DNA from: Microbacterium festucae
Lineage (GTDB): Bacteria; Actinomycetota; Actinomycetes; Actinomycetales; Microbacteriaceae
Length of the DNA: 64,000 nt
Direction of reading: 5' to 3'
NCBI RefSeq assembly: GCF_025421715.1
Contig: NZ_JAOEFC010000002.1
Location: 62,001 to 126,000 of the forward strand
The position numbers and the translations under genes were made by a program. Shown in pieces: positions 51,708 to 60,517 of this stretch; the stretch's first letter is position 1, and each line of letters begins with the position of its first letter. The notes under the pieces were generated by a model. The model worked only from the letters and a program-made list of their open reading frames with translations, was not told the DNA's origin and ran no database searches.

Positions 51708-52490
51708 ATGGCTGTTCTCGAGATCCGCGACCTGCACGTGACGGTCGAGACGGATGCCGGCACGACGCCCATCCTCAACGGCGTGACCCTGACCGTGCGC
51801 ACCGGTGAGACCCACGCGATCATGGGCCCCAACGGCTCGGGCAAGTCGACGCTCGCCTACACGATCGCCGGTCACCCGAAGTACACCGTCACCAGCGGCA
51901 CCATCACCCTCGACGGCGAGGACGTCCTCGCCATGGCGGTGGACGAGCGGGCCCGCGCCGGCCTGTTCCTGGCCATGCAGTACCCCGTCGAGATCCCCGG
52001 GGTGACGGTCACCAACTTCCTGCGCACCGCGAAGACCGCGATCGACGGCGAGGCGCCGGCGATCCGCGCGTGGACCAAGGACGTCAAGGAGGCCATGCGC
52101 AACCTCCGCATGGACCCGAAGTTCGCCCAGCGCAACGTCAACGAGGGGTTCTCCGGCGGCGAGAAGAAGCGCCACGAGATCCTCCAGCTCGAGGTGCTGC
52201 GCCCGCAGATCGCCGTGCTCGACGAGACCGACTCGGGTCTGGACGTCGACGCGCTGAAGATCGTGTCGGAGGGTGTCAACCGCGCCAAGGAGGCCACCGG
52301 CCTCGGCGTGCTGCTGATCACCCACTACACCCGCATCCTGCGCTACATCCAGCCCGACTTCGTGCACGTCATGGTCGCCGGCCGCATCGCCGAGGAGGGC
52401 GGGCCCGAGCTGGCCGCGCGCCTGGAGGACGAGGGCTACGACCGTTATGTCACGGGCGTGGACGAGCCCGCCGCCGCTGTCGAGGCCTAG
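51708..52490 (+). CDS. sufC: Fe-S cluster assembly ATPase SufC
   Basis: 260 aa. ABC-type ATPase of the SufBC2D scaffold. Walker A GPNGSGKST (about 40-48), signature FSGGEKKRHEILQ, and Walker B AVLDETDSGLDVDAL. Start ATG at 51708 with AGAAGGAAA upstream. 14 nt after the Rieske gene. Confidence 0.97.
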   Translation: MAVLEIRDLHVTVETDAGTTPILNGVTLTVRTGETHAIMGPNGSGKSTLAYTIAGHPKYTVTSGTITLDGEDVLAMAVDERARAGLFLAMQYPVEIPGVTVTNFLRTAKTAIDGEAPAIRAWTKDVKEAMRNLRMDPKFAQRNVNEGFSGGEKKRHEILQLEVLRPQIAVLDETDSGLDVDALKIVSEGVNRAKEATGLGVLLITHYTRILRYIQPDFVHVMVAGRIAEEGGPELAARLEDEGYDRYVTGVDEPAAAVEA

Positions 52491-52499
52491 GATCGAGGC

Positions 52500-52829
52500 A
52501 TGACCGCGACGCTCAGCCCCGAGAAGTTCGACGACGTCACCGAGGCGCTCAAGGATGTGATGGATCCCGAGCTCGGGATCAACGTCGTCGATCTGGGCCT
52601 CATCTACGACCTCAGCTGGGACGAGGAGAACGACGCCCTCGTCATCCACATGACCCTCACCAGCGCCGGGTGCCCGCTCACCGACGTGCTCGAGGAGCAG
52701 ACCGCGCAGGCGCTGGACGACGTCGTCGACCGGTTCCGCATCAACTGGGTGTGGATGCCGCCGTGGGGTCCCGAGCGCATCACCGACGACGGGCGCGACA
52801 TGATGCGCGCGCTCGGCTTCGCCATCTGA
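52500..52829 (+). CDS. MIP18/DUF59 metal-sulfur cluster assembly factor (SufT-like)
   Basis: 109 aa. DPELGINVVDLGLIYD at about 22-37 and TSAGCPL with Cys58 are the MIP18/PaaD-like hallmarks; such proteins help Fe-S maturation or transfer. It is the last SUF gene here, 9 nt after sufC. sufS and sufU, which normally precede it in actinobacterial operons, are not present. Confidence 0.93.
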   Translation: MTATLSPEKFDDVTEALKDVMDPELGINVVDLGLIYDLSWDEENDALVIHMTLTSAGCPLTDVLEEQTAQALDDVVDRFRINWVWMPPWGPERITDDGRDMMRALGFAI

Positions 52830-52884
52830 GCCCAGCTCCCTGAAACCGGGCGTCGCACGACCGGGGCCCGCGGTGTCGGTTCGC

Positions 52885-52890
52885 TAGGCT
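52885..52890 (+). promoter_or_regulatory. -10 box of the PatB-like gene, probably leaderless
   Basis: TAGGCT, then 6 nt, then the GTG at 52897. It separates this gene from the SUF operon. Confidence 0.5.
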
Positions 52891-52896
52891 CGTCGA

Positions 52897-54057
52897 GTGA
52901 GCGTCACCCCCCTCGAAGCCCTGCCGTTGGAGACCCTTCGTCGCCGGTCGAGCACGAAGTGGCGCACTCATCCGCACGACGTGCTGCCGATGTTCGTCGC
53001 CGAGACCGACTTCCCGCTCGCCGAGCCGATCCGCGAGGCGCTGGCCGAGGCCGTGGCGATCGGCGACACCGGCTACACGCCGCCCGACCCGGGGCTGCGC
53101 GACGTGTTCGCCGCGTTCGCCGCCCGGCGCTACGGCTGGGAGGTCGACCCGGCGCGAGTGGACTGGACGGGCGACGTGATGATGGCCGTCGTCGAGGTGC
53201 TGCGGGGCGTCATCGCCCCGGGCGACGAGGTCGTGGTCACCCCGCCGGTGTACCCGCCGTTCTTCTTCTGCGTCGAAGAGGCCGGCGGCGTGCCCCGCTC
53301 GGTGCCGCTGGCGGCCACCGGCGCCGGCTGGTCGCTCGACCTCGCCGGCATCGAGGCGGCGCTGGCAGCCGGCGCGCGCGCCGTGCTGCTGTGCAACCCC
53401 CACAACCCCACCGGCACCGTGCACTCCCGCGAGACCCTCGCCCGGCTCGCCGCGATCGCGCGCCGGTACGGCGCCGTGGTCGTCAGCGACGAGATCCACG
53501 CGCCGCTGGCCCAGCCCGGCACGGGGTTCACCCCGTTCCTGGCCGCCGGCGAGGATGCCGCGGAGGTGGGGTACGCCATCACCAGCTCGTCGAAGGCGTT
53601 CAACCTCGCCGGCCTCAAGTGCGCCCTCATCGTCACCGCCGCAGCGCACACCACCCGGGTCGTGCGCGGCCTGCCGCGCGAGGTGGAGTGGCGCACGGGG
53701 CTCCTGGGTGCCATCGCCACCCGCGCCGCGTTCGCCCCGGCATCCGACGCATGGCTCGACGCCCTGCTGGCACGCCTCGACGAGAACCGGCACCTGCTCG
53801 CCGCGTTGCTGACCGAGCACCTGCCCGAGGCGCGCTTCGTCGTTCCCGACGCCGGCTTCCTCGGCTGGATCGACCTCTCGGCCTACGGCTGGGGCGACGA
53901 CCCCGCCGAGGCGGTGCTGCACGGCGCCCGCGTGGCGCTGCAGCGCGGCCCCGACTTCGGCGCCGGCGGGCTCGGCCACGCACGGATCAACTTCGGCTGC
54001 GGTCCCGACGTGCTGCGTGAGGCGGTCGCCCGGATCGGCGCCCTGGCCCGCGCGTGA
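52897..54057 (+). CDS. MalY/PatB-type pyridoxal-phosphate aminotransferase or C-S lyase
   Basis: 386 aa fold-type I PLP enzyme. Start RRSSTKWRTHPHDVLPMFVAETDFP is typical of the MalY/PatB group (cystathionine beta-lyase-like). LLCNPHNPTGTV, SDEIHAPL and the Schiff-base K233 in SSSKAFNLAG complete the PLP site. It could split cystathionine or other Cys conjugates. Its GTG lies 6 nt after TAGGCT, and its stop overlaps the MFS gene (GTGA), suggesting a linked transport and metabolism pair. Confidence 0.92.
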   Translation: MSVTPLEALPLETLRRRSSTKWRTHPHDVLPMFVAETDFPLAEPIREALAEAVAIGDTGYTPPDPGLRDVFAAFAARRYGWEVDPARVDWTGDVMMAVVEVLRGVIAPGDEVVVTPPVYPPFFFCVEEAGGVPRSVPLAATGAGWSLDLAGIEAALAAGARAVLLCNPHNPTGTVHSRETLARLAAIARRYGAVVVSDEIHAPLAQPGTGFTPFLAAGEDAAEVGYAITSSSKAFNLAGLKCALIVTAAAHTTRVVRGLPREVEWRTGLLGAIATRAAFAPASDAWLDALLARLDENRHLLAALLTEHLPEARFVVPDAGFLGWIDLSAYGWGDDPAEAVLHGARVALQRGPDFGAGGLGHARINFGCGPDVLREAVARIGALARA

Positions 54058-55409
54058 GCGCGCCCGGCACGATCTGGAGCTCGCCGCGCGGCTGGGTGAC
54101 GGCGGGGGCGATCGCGCTCATCTTCCTGGCCGCCATGCAGTCGCTGGCGGTGACCACGGTGATGCCGGTGGTCAGCGCCGAGCTCGACGGCGCCGCGCTG
54201 TACGCCGTCGCGTTCGCCGGCACGCTCGCCACGAGCGTCATCGGCATGGTGGCGGTGGGCGCGTGGAGCGACCGCTCCGACCCGGTGTGGCCGCTGACGA
54301 TCGCGGTGGCGCTGTTCGTGGTGGGACTGCTCATCGCGGGGCTCGCGCCCTCGATGCCCGCGCTGGTCGTCGGCCGGCTCGTGCAGGGCCTCGGCACCGG
54401 CGGCCAGACCGTCGCGCTGTACGTCGTCGTCGCGCGGGTGTACCCGGCGGTGCTGCACGGCAAGGTGTTCGCCGCGTTCTCCGCCGCCTGGGTGGTGCCC
54501 TCGCTCGTCGGCCCCTTCCTGGCCGGCGCGGTGACCGAGTATCTGCACTGGCGCTGGGTGTTCCTGGGTGTCGCCGCCCTCACGGTGGTCGCCTTCGCCC
54601 TGGTGGCGGTGCGGCTGTGGGGCACCCCGCTGGGCACCGAGCACCCCTCCGACGACCGTGTCTGGCCGCGCCTGATGTGCGCCGTCGCCGTCGCCGTCGG
54701 TGCACTCGGCATCAGCCTGGCGGGCGAGGCCGGGCCGTGGGCGGGCGCCGCGGTGGCCGTCTCGGTGGCCGTCATCGCCCTCGCCGTGCGCCCGCTGCTG
54801 CCGGCGCGCACGCTGCGGGCCGGGCGGGGGCTTCCCAGCGTCGTGCTCATGCGCGGGCTCATCGCGGCGGCCCTGTTCGGCGCCGAGATCTACATCCCCT
54901 ACCTGCTGATCGACGACTTCGGCTTCTCGCCGGTGTGGGCGGGCCTCGGCCTGACCGCCGCCGCCCTCACCTGGGCGGGCGCTTCGTGGGTGCAGGGCGC
55001 CCACGGCGACCGCATCGGCAGCACCCGCATCGCCCTCATCGGCGGGGTGCTGCTGGTCACCGCGACGGCGACGGCGGCCCTCACCGCCTGGTGGCACCTG
55101 CCGGCGGTCGTGCTCGTGGCGGGCTGGTCGCTCGCCGGCGCCGGCATGGGCCTCATGTACCCGCGGCTCACCGTGCTGACCCTCGCGTACTCGACGCCCC
55201 GCAACCAGGGGTTCAACTCGTCGGCGCTGTCGATATCCGAGAACGTCGGCTCGGCGGCATCCATCGCCGTCATGGGTCTCGTGTTCACCGCGCTGGCGGG
55301 CACGGATGCCGGGTTCCCGGCCGTGTTCGCCGTCTCCACCGCGCTGGCCGTGCTGGCCTTCGTGCCGGGGCTGCGCCTCGCGCGCCGCGCCGCGCCCGCC
55401 GCGGTCTGA
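54054..55409 (+). CDS. MFS transporter
   Basis: 451 aa, twelve or more hydrophobic helices. Motif A-like loop GAWSDRSD after helix 2, and GRLVQGLGTGGQ in helix 4, place it in the drug/proton antiporter-type MFS group. No substrate can be named; it is coupled to the PatB-like lyase upstream (4-nt overlap). It converges on the siderophore operon with 30 bp between. Confidence 0.9.
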   Translation: MSAPGTIWSSPRGWVTAGAIALIFLAAMQSLAVTTVMPVVSAELDGAALYAVAFAGTLATSVIGMVAVGAWSDRSDPVWPLTIAVALFVVGLLIAGLAPSMPALVVGRLVQGLGTGGQTVALYVVVARVYPAVLHGKVFAAFSAAWVVPSLVGPFLAGAVTEYLHWRWVFLGVAALTVVAFALVAVRLWGTPLGTEHPSDDRVWPRLMCAVAVAVGALGISLAGEAGPWAGAAVAVSVAVIALAVRPLLPARTLRAGRGLPSVVLMRGLIAAALFGAEIYIPYLLIDDFGFSPVWAGLGLTAAALTWAGASWVQGAHGDRIGSTRIALIGGVLLVTATATAALTAWWHLPAVVLVAGWSLAGAGMGLMYPRLTVLTLAYSTPRNQGFNSSALSISENVGSAASIAVMGLVFTALAGTDAGFPAVFAVSTALAVLAFVPGLRLARRAAPAAV

Positions 55410-55439
55410 CGCAGGCGCCCAGGCGCTCGGGTTCGGGGC

Positions 55440-56345
55440 TCAGACCTCGGCTTTGCCGAGCCGCCAGTAGCCCATGAACGCCACCGCGCGCCGGTCGACG
55501 CCCTGCGCGGTGACCAGGTGGCGGCGCAGGGTCTTGATGGCTCCCGCCTCGCCGGCCAGCCACGCGTACAGCGGCGCCTTCTTCAGCGCGGCCCCGCCCT
55601 TGGCGGTGCGGGGCACCTCCCACAGGATGTCGCGGTCGATGTCGATCTCCTCCACGTCGGCGCCGCGGCCGGCGGGCACGAGGTGCCCCGCCGCGTCGGC
55701 GACGGCGGCCACCAGGTGCTCGTGGCGGGTGCCGCCGCGCGCGGCGACGTGGTAGGCGAAGCCGGGGTGGGCGGGCAGGTAGGCGGCGTCGCCCTCGTCG
55801 GGCACCTCCAGCACCACCACACCGCGCGCCTGGGCGGGCAGCTGCTCGAGGATGACCGCGATGGCCGGGGCGGCGGTCTCGTCGCCGGCGAGCAGGATGT
55901 CGTCGGTGTGGGCCGGGGGCACGAAGTCGATGCCGTAGCTGACGCCCTCGTGCGCGGTGGTGGGGGCGTAGATGAGCACCTCGTCGCCCACCTGCGCGTC
56001 GGCGATCCACGCCGAGGCGGGCCCGAGCACGTCGTGGGAGACCATGTCGACGTCGACCTCGGCCAGGTGGTTGCGCACGTAGCGGGTCGTGTACGTGCGG
56101 AACGGGGGACGCCGGTGCTCGTCCATCTCGCGCCACTGGGTCCACCAGTCCTCGCCGGTGGGCATGTCGTCGATCGGGGTGGCGGCGGTGGGGAAGACGA
56201 TCTTGATGCGCTGGTCGAGTCCGGGGTCGCCGTAGTCGGCGAGGTCGGGGCCGCCGAAGGTGAAGCGGCGGAAGCTCGGCGTGATGTCGGCGATCGCGGT
56301 GACACGGGCGCGGAAGAAGCGGCTCAGGGGGCGCTCGTCGGTCAT
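55440..56345 (-). CDS. siderophore-interacting (ferric-chelate reductase) protein
   Basis: 301 aa. Flavin reductase of the SIP/ViuB family, which releases iron from imported ferric siderophore. FAD-binding start with FRTYTTRYVRNH, NAD(P) part with LLAGDETAAPAIAVIL, and the SIP C-terminal end FMGYWRLGK. Last gene of the iron operon; 11 nt after the ATPase gene. Confidence 0.93.
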   Translation of the reverse strand: MTDERPLSRFFRARVTAIADITPSFRRFTFGGPDLADYGDPGLDQRIKIVFPTAATPIDDMPTGEDWWTQWREMDEHRRPPFRTYTTRYVRNHLAEVDVDMVSHDVLGPASAWIADAQVGDEVLIYAPTTAHEGVSYGIDFVPPAHTDDILLAGDETAAPAIAVILEQLPAQARGVVVLEVPDEGDAAYLPAHPGFAYHVAARGGTRHEHLVAAVADAAGHLVPAGRGADVEEIDIDRDILWEVPRTAKGGAALKKAPLYAWLAGEAGAIKTLRRHLVTAQGVDRRAVAFMGYWRLGKAEV

Positions 56346-56356
56346 CGGGGGTCTCC

Positions 56357-57202
56357 TCAGGGGGCGGGGACGGATGTGGGGGCGGGGGCCTGCGCGTGCG
56401 CGGTGAGCACGTGGTGGCGGCCGCGCGGCAGGACCATGGGGGCACCCGACACCGGGTCGGGGATCACCAGGGCGTCCAGGTCGAACACGTCGCGCACCAG
56501 CTCGCTGGTGACGACCTCGGCCGGCGGTCCGCCGGCGATCAGCCGCCCGCGGCGCAGCGCGAACAGGTGGTCGGCGTAGCGCGCGGCCAGGTTGATGTCG
56601 TGCAGCACCATGACGATCGTGGTGCCGCGCACCCGGTTGAGGTCGGTGAGCAGGTCGAGCACCTCGATCTGGTGCGACACGTCGAGGAAGGTGGTGGGCT
56701 CGTCCAGCAGCAGCACGCCGGTCTCCTGCGCGAGGGCCATCGCGATCCACACGCGCTGGCGCTGACCGCCCGACAGCTCGTCGACGGCGCGGTCGGCGAG
56801 CTCGAGCACGCCGGTCGCGGCGAGGGCCTCGGCCACGGCGCGGTCGTCGGCGGCCGTCCACGAACGGAACAGCTTCTGGTGCGGGTGGCGGCCGCGGCCG
56901 ACGAGGTCGGCCACGGCGATGCCCTCGGGGGCCACCGGCTGCTGGGGGAGGAGCCCCAGGGTGCGGGCGAGCTCCTTGGTGGGGATCTGGTCGATGCGCG
57001 TGCCGTCGAGCACGACGCTGCCCTGCTGGGCGGGCAGCAGCCGCGCCATCGTCTTCAGCAGCGTCGACTTGCCGCAGGCGTTGGCCCCGACGATGACGCT
57101 GATCCGGCCGGCGGGGATCTGCAGGTCGACCCCGTCGACGACGGTCGTGCCGCCGTACCCGGAGACCAGCCCCTCGGTGCGGATGGCGTGCTGTGCGGTC
57201 AT
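56357..57202 (-). CDS. iron-siderophore ABC transporter ATP-binding protein
   Basis: 281 aa. FecE/FepC-type ATPase. Walker A GANACGKST (39-47), signature LSGGQRQRVWIAMALAQ, Walker B LLLDEPTTFLD. C-terminal 40 residues are an extra, Pro/Ala-rich tail. Its ATG overlaps the permease stop (ATGA). An in-frame extension into the permease gene is a shadow. Confidence 0.95.
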   Translation of the reverse strand: MTAQHAIRTEGLVSGYGGTTVVDGVDLQIPAGRISVIVGANACGKSTLLKTMARLLPAQQGSVVLDGTRIDQIPTKELARTLGLLPQQPVAPEGIAVADLVGRGRHPHQKLFRSWTAADDRAVAEALAATGVLELADRAVDELSGGQRQRVWIAMALAQETGVLLLDEPTTFLDVSHQIEVLDLLTDLNRVRGTTIVMVLHDINLAARYADHLFALRRGRLIAGGPPAEVVTSELVRDVFDLDALVIPDPVSGAPMVLPRGRHHVLTAHAQAPAPTSVPAP

Positions 57203-58266
57203 GACGATCCTCCGCGGCGGCTGGTTCGGATGAGCAGGTAGATGAGGTACGGCGCACCGAGGATGCCGGTGATGACGCCGACCGGGAACTTCGTGTCGAA
57301 GGCGAACTGCCCGAGCAGGTCGGCGGCGAGCACGAGGCACGCGCCGGTGAGGGCGGCCGGCAGGATCACCGGCGCGCCGGGACCGACGATGCGGGCGGCG
57401 ATGGGACCGGCGAGGAACGCCACGAAGGCGATGGGGCCGGTGGTCGCCGTGGCGAAGCACGCCAGCGCCACGGCCGCCACCACCAGCAGCACCCGGCTGC
57501 GGTCGACGCGCACCCCCAGCGCGGTCGCCGAGGCGTCGCCGAGCTCGAGCGCGCCCAGGTCGCGCGAGAGCAGCAGCACGACGGGCACGAGCACCAGCAC
57601 GGCGATGGCCAGCGGCGGCACGTCCTCCATCCGCGAGCCGTTGAGGCTGCCGGTCATCCAGCGTGCGGCGACCGAGAGGTCCCACACCGCCGCACGCAGC
57701 AGCAGGTAGGCAACGACCGCGTCGAGCATGGCGCCCACACCGATGCCGATGAGGATGAGGCGGCCGCCGGTGGACTCGCCCCCGCGCGCGGCGAGATAGA
57801 TGACCACGGCGGTGAGGATGCCCGCGCCCAGGGCCAGGGCCATCGTCGCGCCGCTGCTCCAGTGCAGCACGATGAGCGAGAGGATCGCCGCCGCGCTCGC
57901 GCCGGAGGTGATGCCGATCACGTCGGGGCTGGCGAGGGGGTTGCGCAGCATCGTCTGGAACGTCGAGCCGGCCACGCCGAAGGCGATCCCGGCGAGCACC
58001 GCCGTCAGGGCGCGCGGCAGCCGGAGGGAGCCGACGGTGAACGAGGCGCCCGGCACCTGCTGGCCGGCGAGCACGGCGAGCACGTCCGAGACCGGGTAGA
58101 TCGTGTTGCCGAGCATGAGCATCGCCGCGAACAGCACCACGACGATCGCGCACATGACGACGATGGCGATCGTGCGGCGGCGGGAGCGGTGGCGCCGGCC
58201 GGTGCGCAGCGCGTCGAGCTGAGCGTCGGTGACGACGGGGAGGGCGGCCGGGGTGAGAGTGGTCAT
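57199..58266 (-). CDS. iron-siderophore ABC transporter permease, second subunit
   Basis: 355 aa FecCD-type permease, about nine or ten helices. Basic N-terminus (RTGRRHRSRRRT), then LRLPRALTAVLAGIAFGVAGSTFQTMLRNPLASPDVIG, the family hallmark, and the EAA-like loop near ALGVRVDRSR. Starts with a TGATG overlap on the upstream permease. Confidence 0.95.
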   Translation of the reverse strand: MTTLTPAALPVVTDAQLDALRTGRRHRSRRRTIAIVVMCAIVVVLFAAMLMLGNTIYPVSDVLAVLAGQQVPGASFTVGSLRLPRALTAVLAGIAFGVAGSTFQTMLRNPLASPDVIGITSGASAAAILSLIVLHWSSGATMALALGAGILTAVVIYLAARGGESTGGRLILIGIGVGAMLDAVVAYLLLRAAVWDLSVAARWMTGSLNGSRMEDVPPLAIAVLVLVPVVLLLSRDLGALELGDASATALGVRVDRSRVLLVVAAVALACFATATTGPIAFVAFLAGPIAARIVGPGAPVILPAALTGACLVLAADLLGQFAFDTKFPVGVITGILGAPYLIYLLIRTSRRGGSS

Positions 58267-59321
58267 CACATCGCCTTCATCCGGGTGCGGCGTGCGATGG
58301 CGATGAGCACCGGGGCGCCGAGGAAGGCGGTGATGATGCCGGCCTCCACCTCGCCCGGCGAGCCGATCACACGGCCGACGGTGTCGGCGAGGGTGAGCAG
58401 CACTGCGCCGCCCAGGGCCGACAGGGGCAGCAGCCACCGCTGGTCGGAGCCGGAGACCAGCCGCACGGCGTGGGGGACCATGAGGCCGACGAACCCGATG
58501 GGCCCGGCCACGGCGGTCACCGCGGCGCACAGGCCCACGCCGGCCACGGCGGCCACGATGCGGATGCGCCCCACGCGCACGCCGAGGCCGACCGCCACGT
58601 CGTCGCCGAGGGCGAGGGCGTTGAGCGCCGAGGCGCACACCAGCGCGATGACGGTGCCGATCACCAGCACCGGCACGATGACCCCGAGCGTGCTCCAGTC
58701 GGCGCGACCGACGTTGCCGATCTGCCAGTACCGGAACTCGTCCATGACGGCCTGACGGGGCAGCAGGATCGCCGAGACCAGCGACGACAGCGCCGCCGTG
58801 GTGGCCGCCCCCGCCAGCGCGAGCTTGATGGGAGTGGTGCCGCCGGGGCCCACAGAGCCGACGAAGTAGACGAAGAACGCGGTGAGGAAGGCCCCGATCA
58901 GCGCGAGCCACAGATAGCCGAACGCGCTCGAGACGCCGAGGAAGGCGATGCCGATCACGACGGCCAGCGCGGCGCCGGTGTTGACCCCGAGGATGCCGGG
59001 ATCGGCGAGGGGATTGCGGGTGATGGCCTGCATGAGGGCGCCCGACAGTGCCAGGGCGGCGCCGGCGAGCAGCGCCAGCACCGTGCGGGGGATGCGGCTC
59101 TGCACCGCGAGGGCGCCGATGTCGGTGGGGGTCTCACCGCGCAGCCACGTCGAGATGCCGAGGACCACCTGGTCGACGCTGACCGGGCGCGACCCGAATG
59201 AGAGCGAGACGACCACCGACACCACCACCGCGGCGATCGCGATGACCCCCCCCCCCCCGCCCCGCCCCGCCCCCCCCCCGGGGGTGGGCGCGCGGCGGGT
59301 GGCGGCGAGGGTGTCGGTCAC
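58266..59321 (-). CDS. iron-siderophore ABC transporter permease, first subunit, with poly-G tract
   Basis: 351 aa FecCD-type permease. RIPRTVLALLAGAALALSGALMQAITRNPLADPGILG and GPIGFVGLMVPH are the expected motifs. The N-terminal cytoplasmic end is unusual: it encodes TPGGGAGRGGGGG from runs of G, including one of 13 (59258-59246 on the minus strand). Gain or loss of a base would shift frame and abolish the protein, so it could be phase-variable, or the run may be a sequencing error. GTG start overlaps the binding-protein stop (GTGA). Confidence 0.9.
   Translation of the reverse strand: MTDTLAATRRAPTPGGGAGRGGGGGVIAIAAVVVSVVVSLSFGSRPVSVDQVVLGISTWLRGETPTDIGALAVQSRIPRTVLALLAGAALALSGALMQAITRNPLADPGILGVNTGAALAVVIGIAFLGVSSAFGYLWLALIGAFLTAFFVYFVGSVGPGGTTPIKLALAGAATTAALSSLVSAILLPRQAVMDEFRYWQIGNVGRADWSTLGVIVPVLVIGTVIALVCASALNALALGDDVAVGLGVRVGRIRIVAAVAGVGLCAAVTAVAGPIGFVGLMVPHAVRLVSGSDQRWLLPLSALGGAVLLTLADTVGRVIGSPGEVEAGIITAFLGAPVLIAIARRTRMKAM
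59246..59279 (-). repeat. poly-G/C tract in the permease gene
   Basis: On the plus strand: 13 C, then G, 4 C, G, 4 C, G and 10 C. On the coding strand it reads as G runs giving Gly, Ala and Arg. Homopolymers of this length are very rare in this genome sample. Confidence 0.9.
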
Positions 59322-60346
59322 TGGACCTTCGCTGCCGCGTCCTTGAGATCGGCGACGTAGCGCTCGAGCACCCACGGGATCGACAGCGGGGTGGGGCTGA
59401 CGGCGGCGCTGTAGGCGTCGCCCTCGCCGACGACGACGACGGCGCCGTTCTTCACGGCGGGGAGGGTGCTCCACAGCGGGTCGGCCTGCAGTGCCGGCAG
59501 CAGGGTGTCGTCGCCGTAGGTGACGATCACGTCGACGTCGGCGAGCTGGTCGGCGTTCTCGGCGCTGAAGTCGAGGTAGAACGAGCCCTCCTCGGCGGCG
59601 TCGACGGCCACCTGCGGCAGGTCGAAGCCGAGGTCGTGCAGCAGTGCGGTGCGCGAGTCGCCGCCGGTGTACAGCGACACCGTCGACAGATCGGCGGCGC
59701 TGGCGTAGAAGAACGCGGCGCTCTTCCCGGCGAAGCCGGCGTCGGCGGTCGCGTCGGCGATCTGCGCCTCGAGGTCGGTGACGAGCTTCTCGCCCTCGGC
59801 CTTCAGGCCCAGCGCCTCGGCGTCGAGCGTGATCTGGTCGCGCCACGGCGTGAACCAGGGGATGTCGGGGTAGGAGACGACCGGTGCGATACCGCTGAGG
59901 GTCGTGTAGTCCTCCTCGCTGAGGCCCGACTGGGCGGCGAGGATGACGTCGGGGGCGGTGTCGGCGATCGCCTCGAAGTCGACGCCGTCGGTGACGTCGA
60001 ACAGCGTCGGGGTCTCGGCGCCCAGCTCGTCGAGCTTGTCGGTGGTCCACTCGTACAGGCCCGGCTCGGCCGTGCCGCTCCACGCCCACACCTGCGTGTC
60101 GGTGCCGACGGGCGCGACGCCCAGGGCGAGGGCGACATCCTGGTTGCCCCAGGCGATCGTGGCGACCCGCTCGGGCTTGCTGTCGATCGTCGTCTCACCG
60201 AGCGCGTGGGTGATGGTGACGGGGAACGCATCGCCGCTCGCGGCGCCGGAGGCGGGGGAGGCGGGGGTGCTTCCCGACGAGGCGCAGCCGGTGAGCAGAA
60301 GCGCGGTCGCCGCGGTCAGGACGGCCGCGGTGCGGAGTCGGGGCAT
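59318..60346 (-). CDS. iron-siderophore ABC transporter substrate-binding lipoprotein
   Basis: 342 aa. Lipobox LLLTGC with Cys21, then a Ser/Ala linker and a FecB/TroA-type periplasmic-binding fold (THALGETTIDSKPERVATIAWGNQDVALALG, APDVILAAQ). Captures the ferric siderophore at the membrane. First gene of a five-gene operon and downstream of an iron box 26 nt away. Confidence 0.94.
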   Translation of the reverse strand: MPRLRTAAVLTAATALLLTGCASSGSTPASPASGAASGDAFPVTITHALGETTIDSKPERVATIAWGNQDVALALGVAPVGTDTQVWAWSGTAEPGLYEWTTDKLDELGAETPTLFDVTDGVDFEAIADTAPDVILAAQSGLSEEDYTTLSGIAPVVSYPDIPWFTPWRDQITLDAEALGLKAEGEKLVTDLEAQIADATADAGFAGKSAAFFYASAADLSTVSLYTGGDSRTALLHDLGFDLPQVAVDAAEEGSFYLDFSAENADQLADVDVIVTYGDDTLLPALQADPLWSTLPAVKNGAVVVVGEGDAYSAAVSPTPLSIPWVLERYVADLKDAAAKVQ

Positions 60347-60371
60347 GGGGTTTCCTCCGGTGCTGTGGAAG

Positions 60372-60390
60372 TAAGGACAGGCTTACTTTA
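60372..60390 (-). promoter_or_regulatory. IdeR/DtxR-type iron box
   Basis: On the minus strand TAAAGTAAGCCTGTCCTTA agrees with the actinobacterial IdeR/DtxR consensus TWAGGTWAGSCTWACCTWA at 16 of 19 positions. It lies 26 nt upstream of the binding-protein start, so iron-replete cells should shut the operon off. Confidence 0.8.
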
Positions 60391-60458
60391 GGTCGCTCAC
60401 CGCCGCTCATGCCAAATCCGCTGCAGTCTGCCTGAAGGTCGCGCGCGGCACATGACGA

Positions 60459-60494
60459 AGGCCCCGCATCGCCGTCACGGCGGATGCGGGGCCT
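60459..60494. terminator. terminator hairpin after bioY
   Basis: A 12-bp stem plus, after a one-base bulge, a further 4 bp (60459-60474 with 60478-60494) around TCA. It lies 24 nt after the bioY stop and isolates bioY from the iron operon that follows on the same strand. Confidence 0.75.
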
Positions 60495-60517
60495 CGTCGG
60501 TGCGCCGGAGGCTGCGC

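Noticed and set aside
52874..52890. TGTCGGTT before TAGGCT upstream of the PatB-like gene
   Set aside because: Only 3 nt separate the two parts instead of 8, so it is not counted with the uvr motif.
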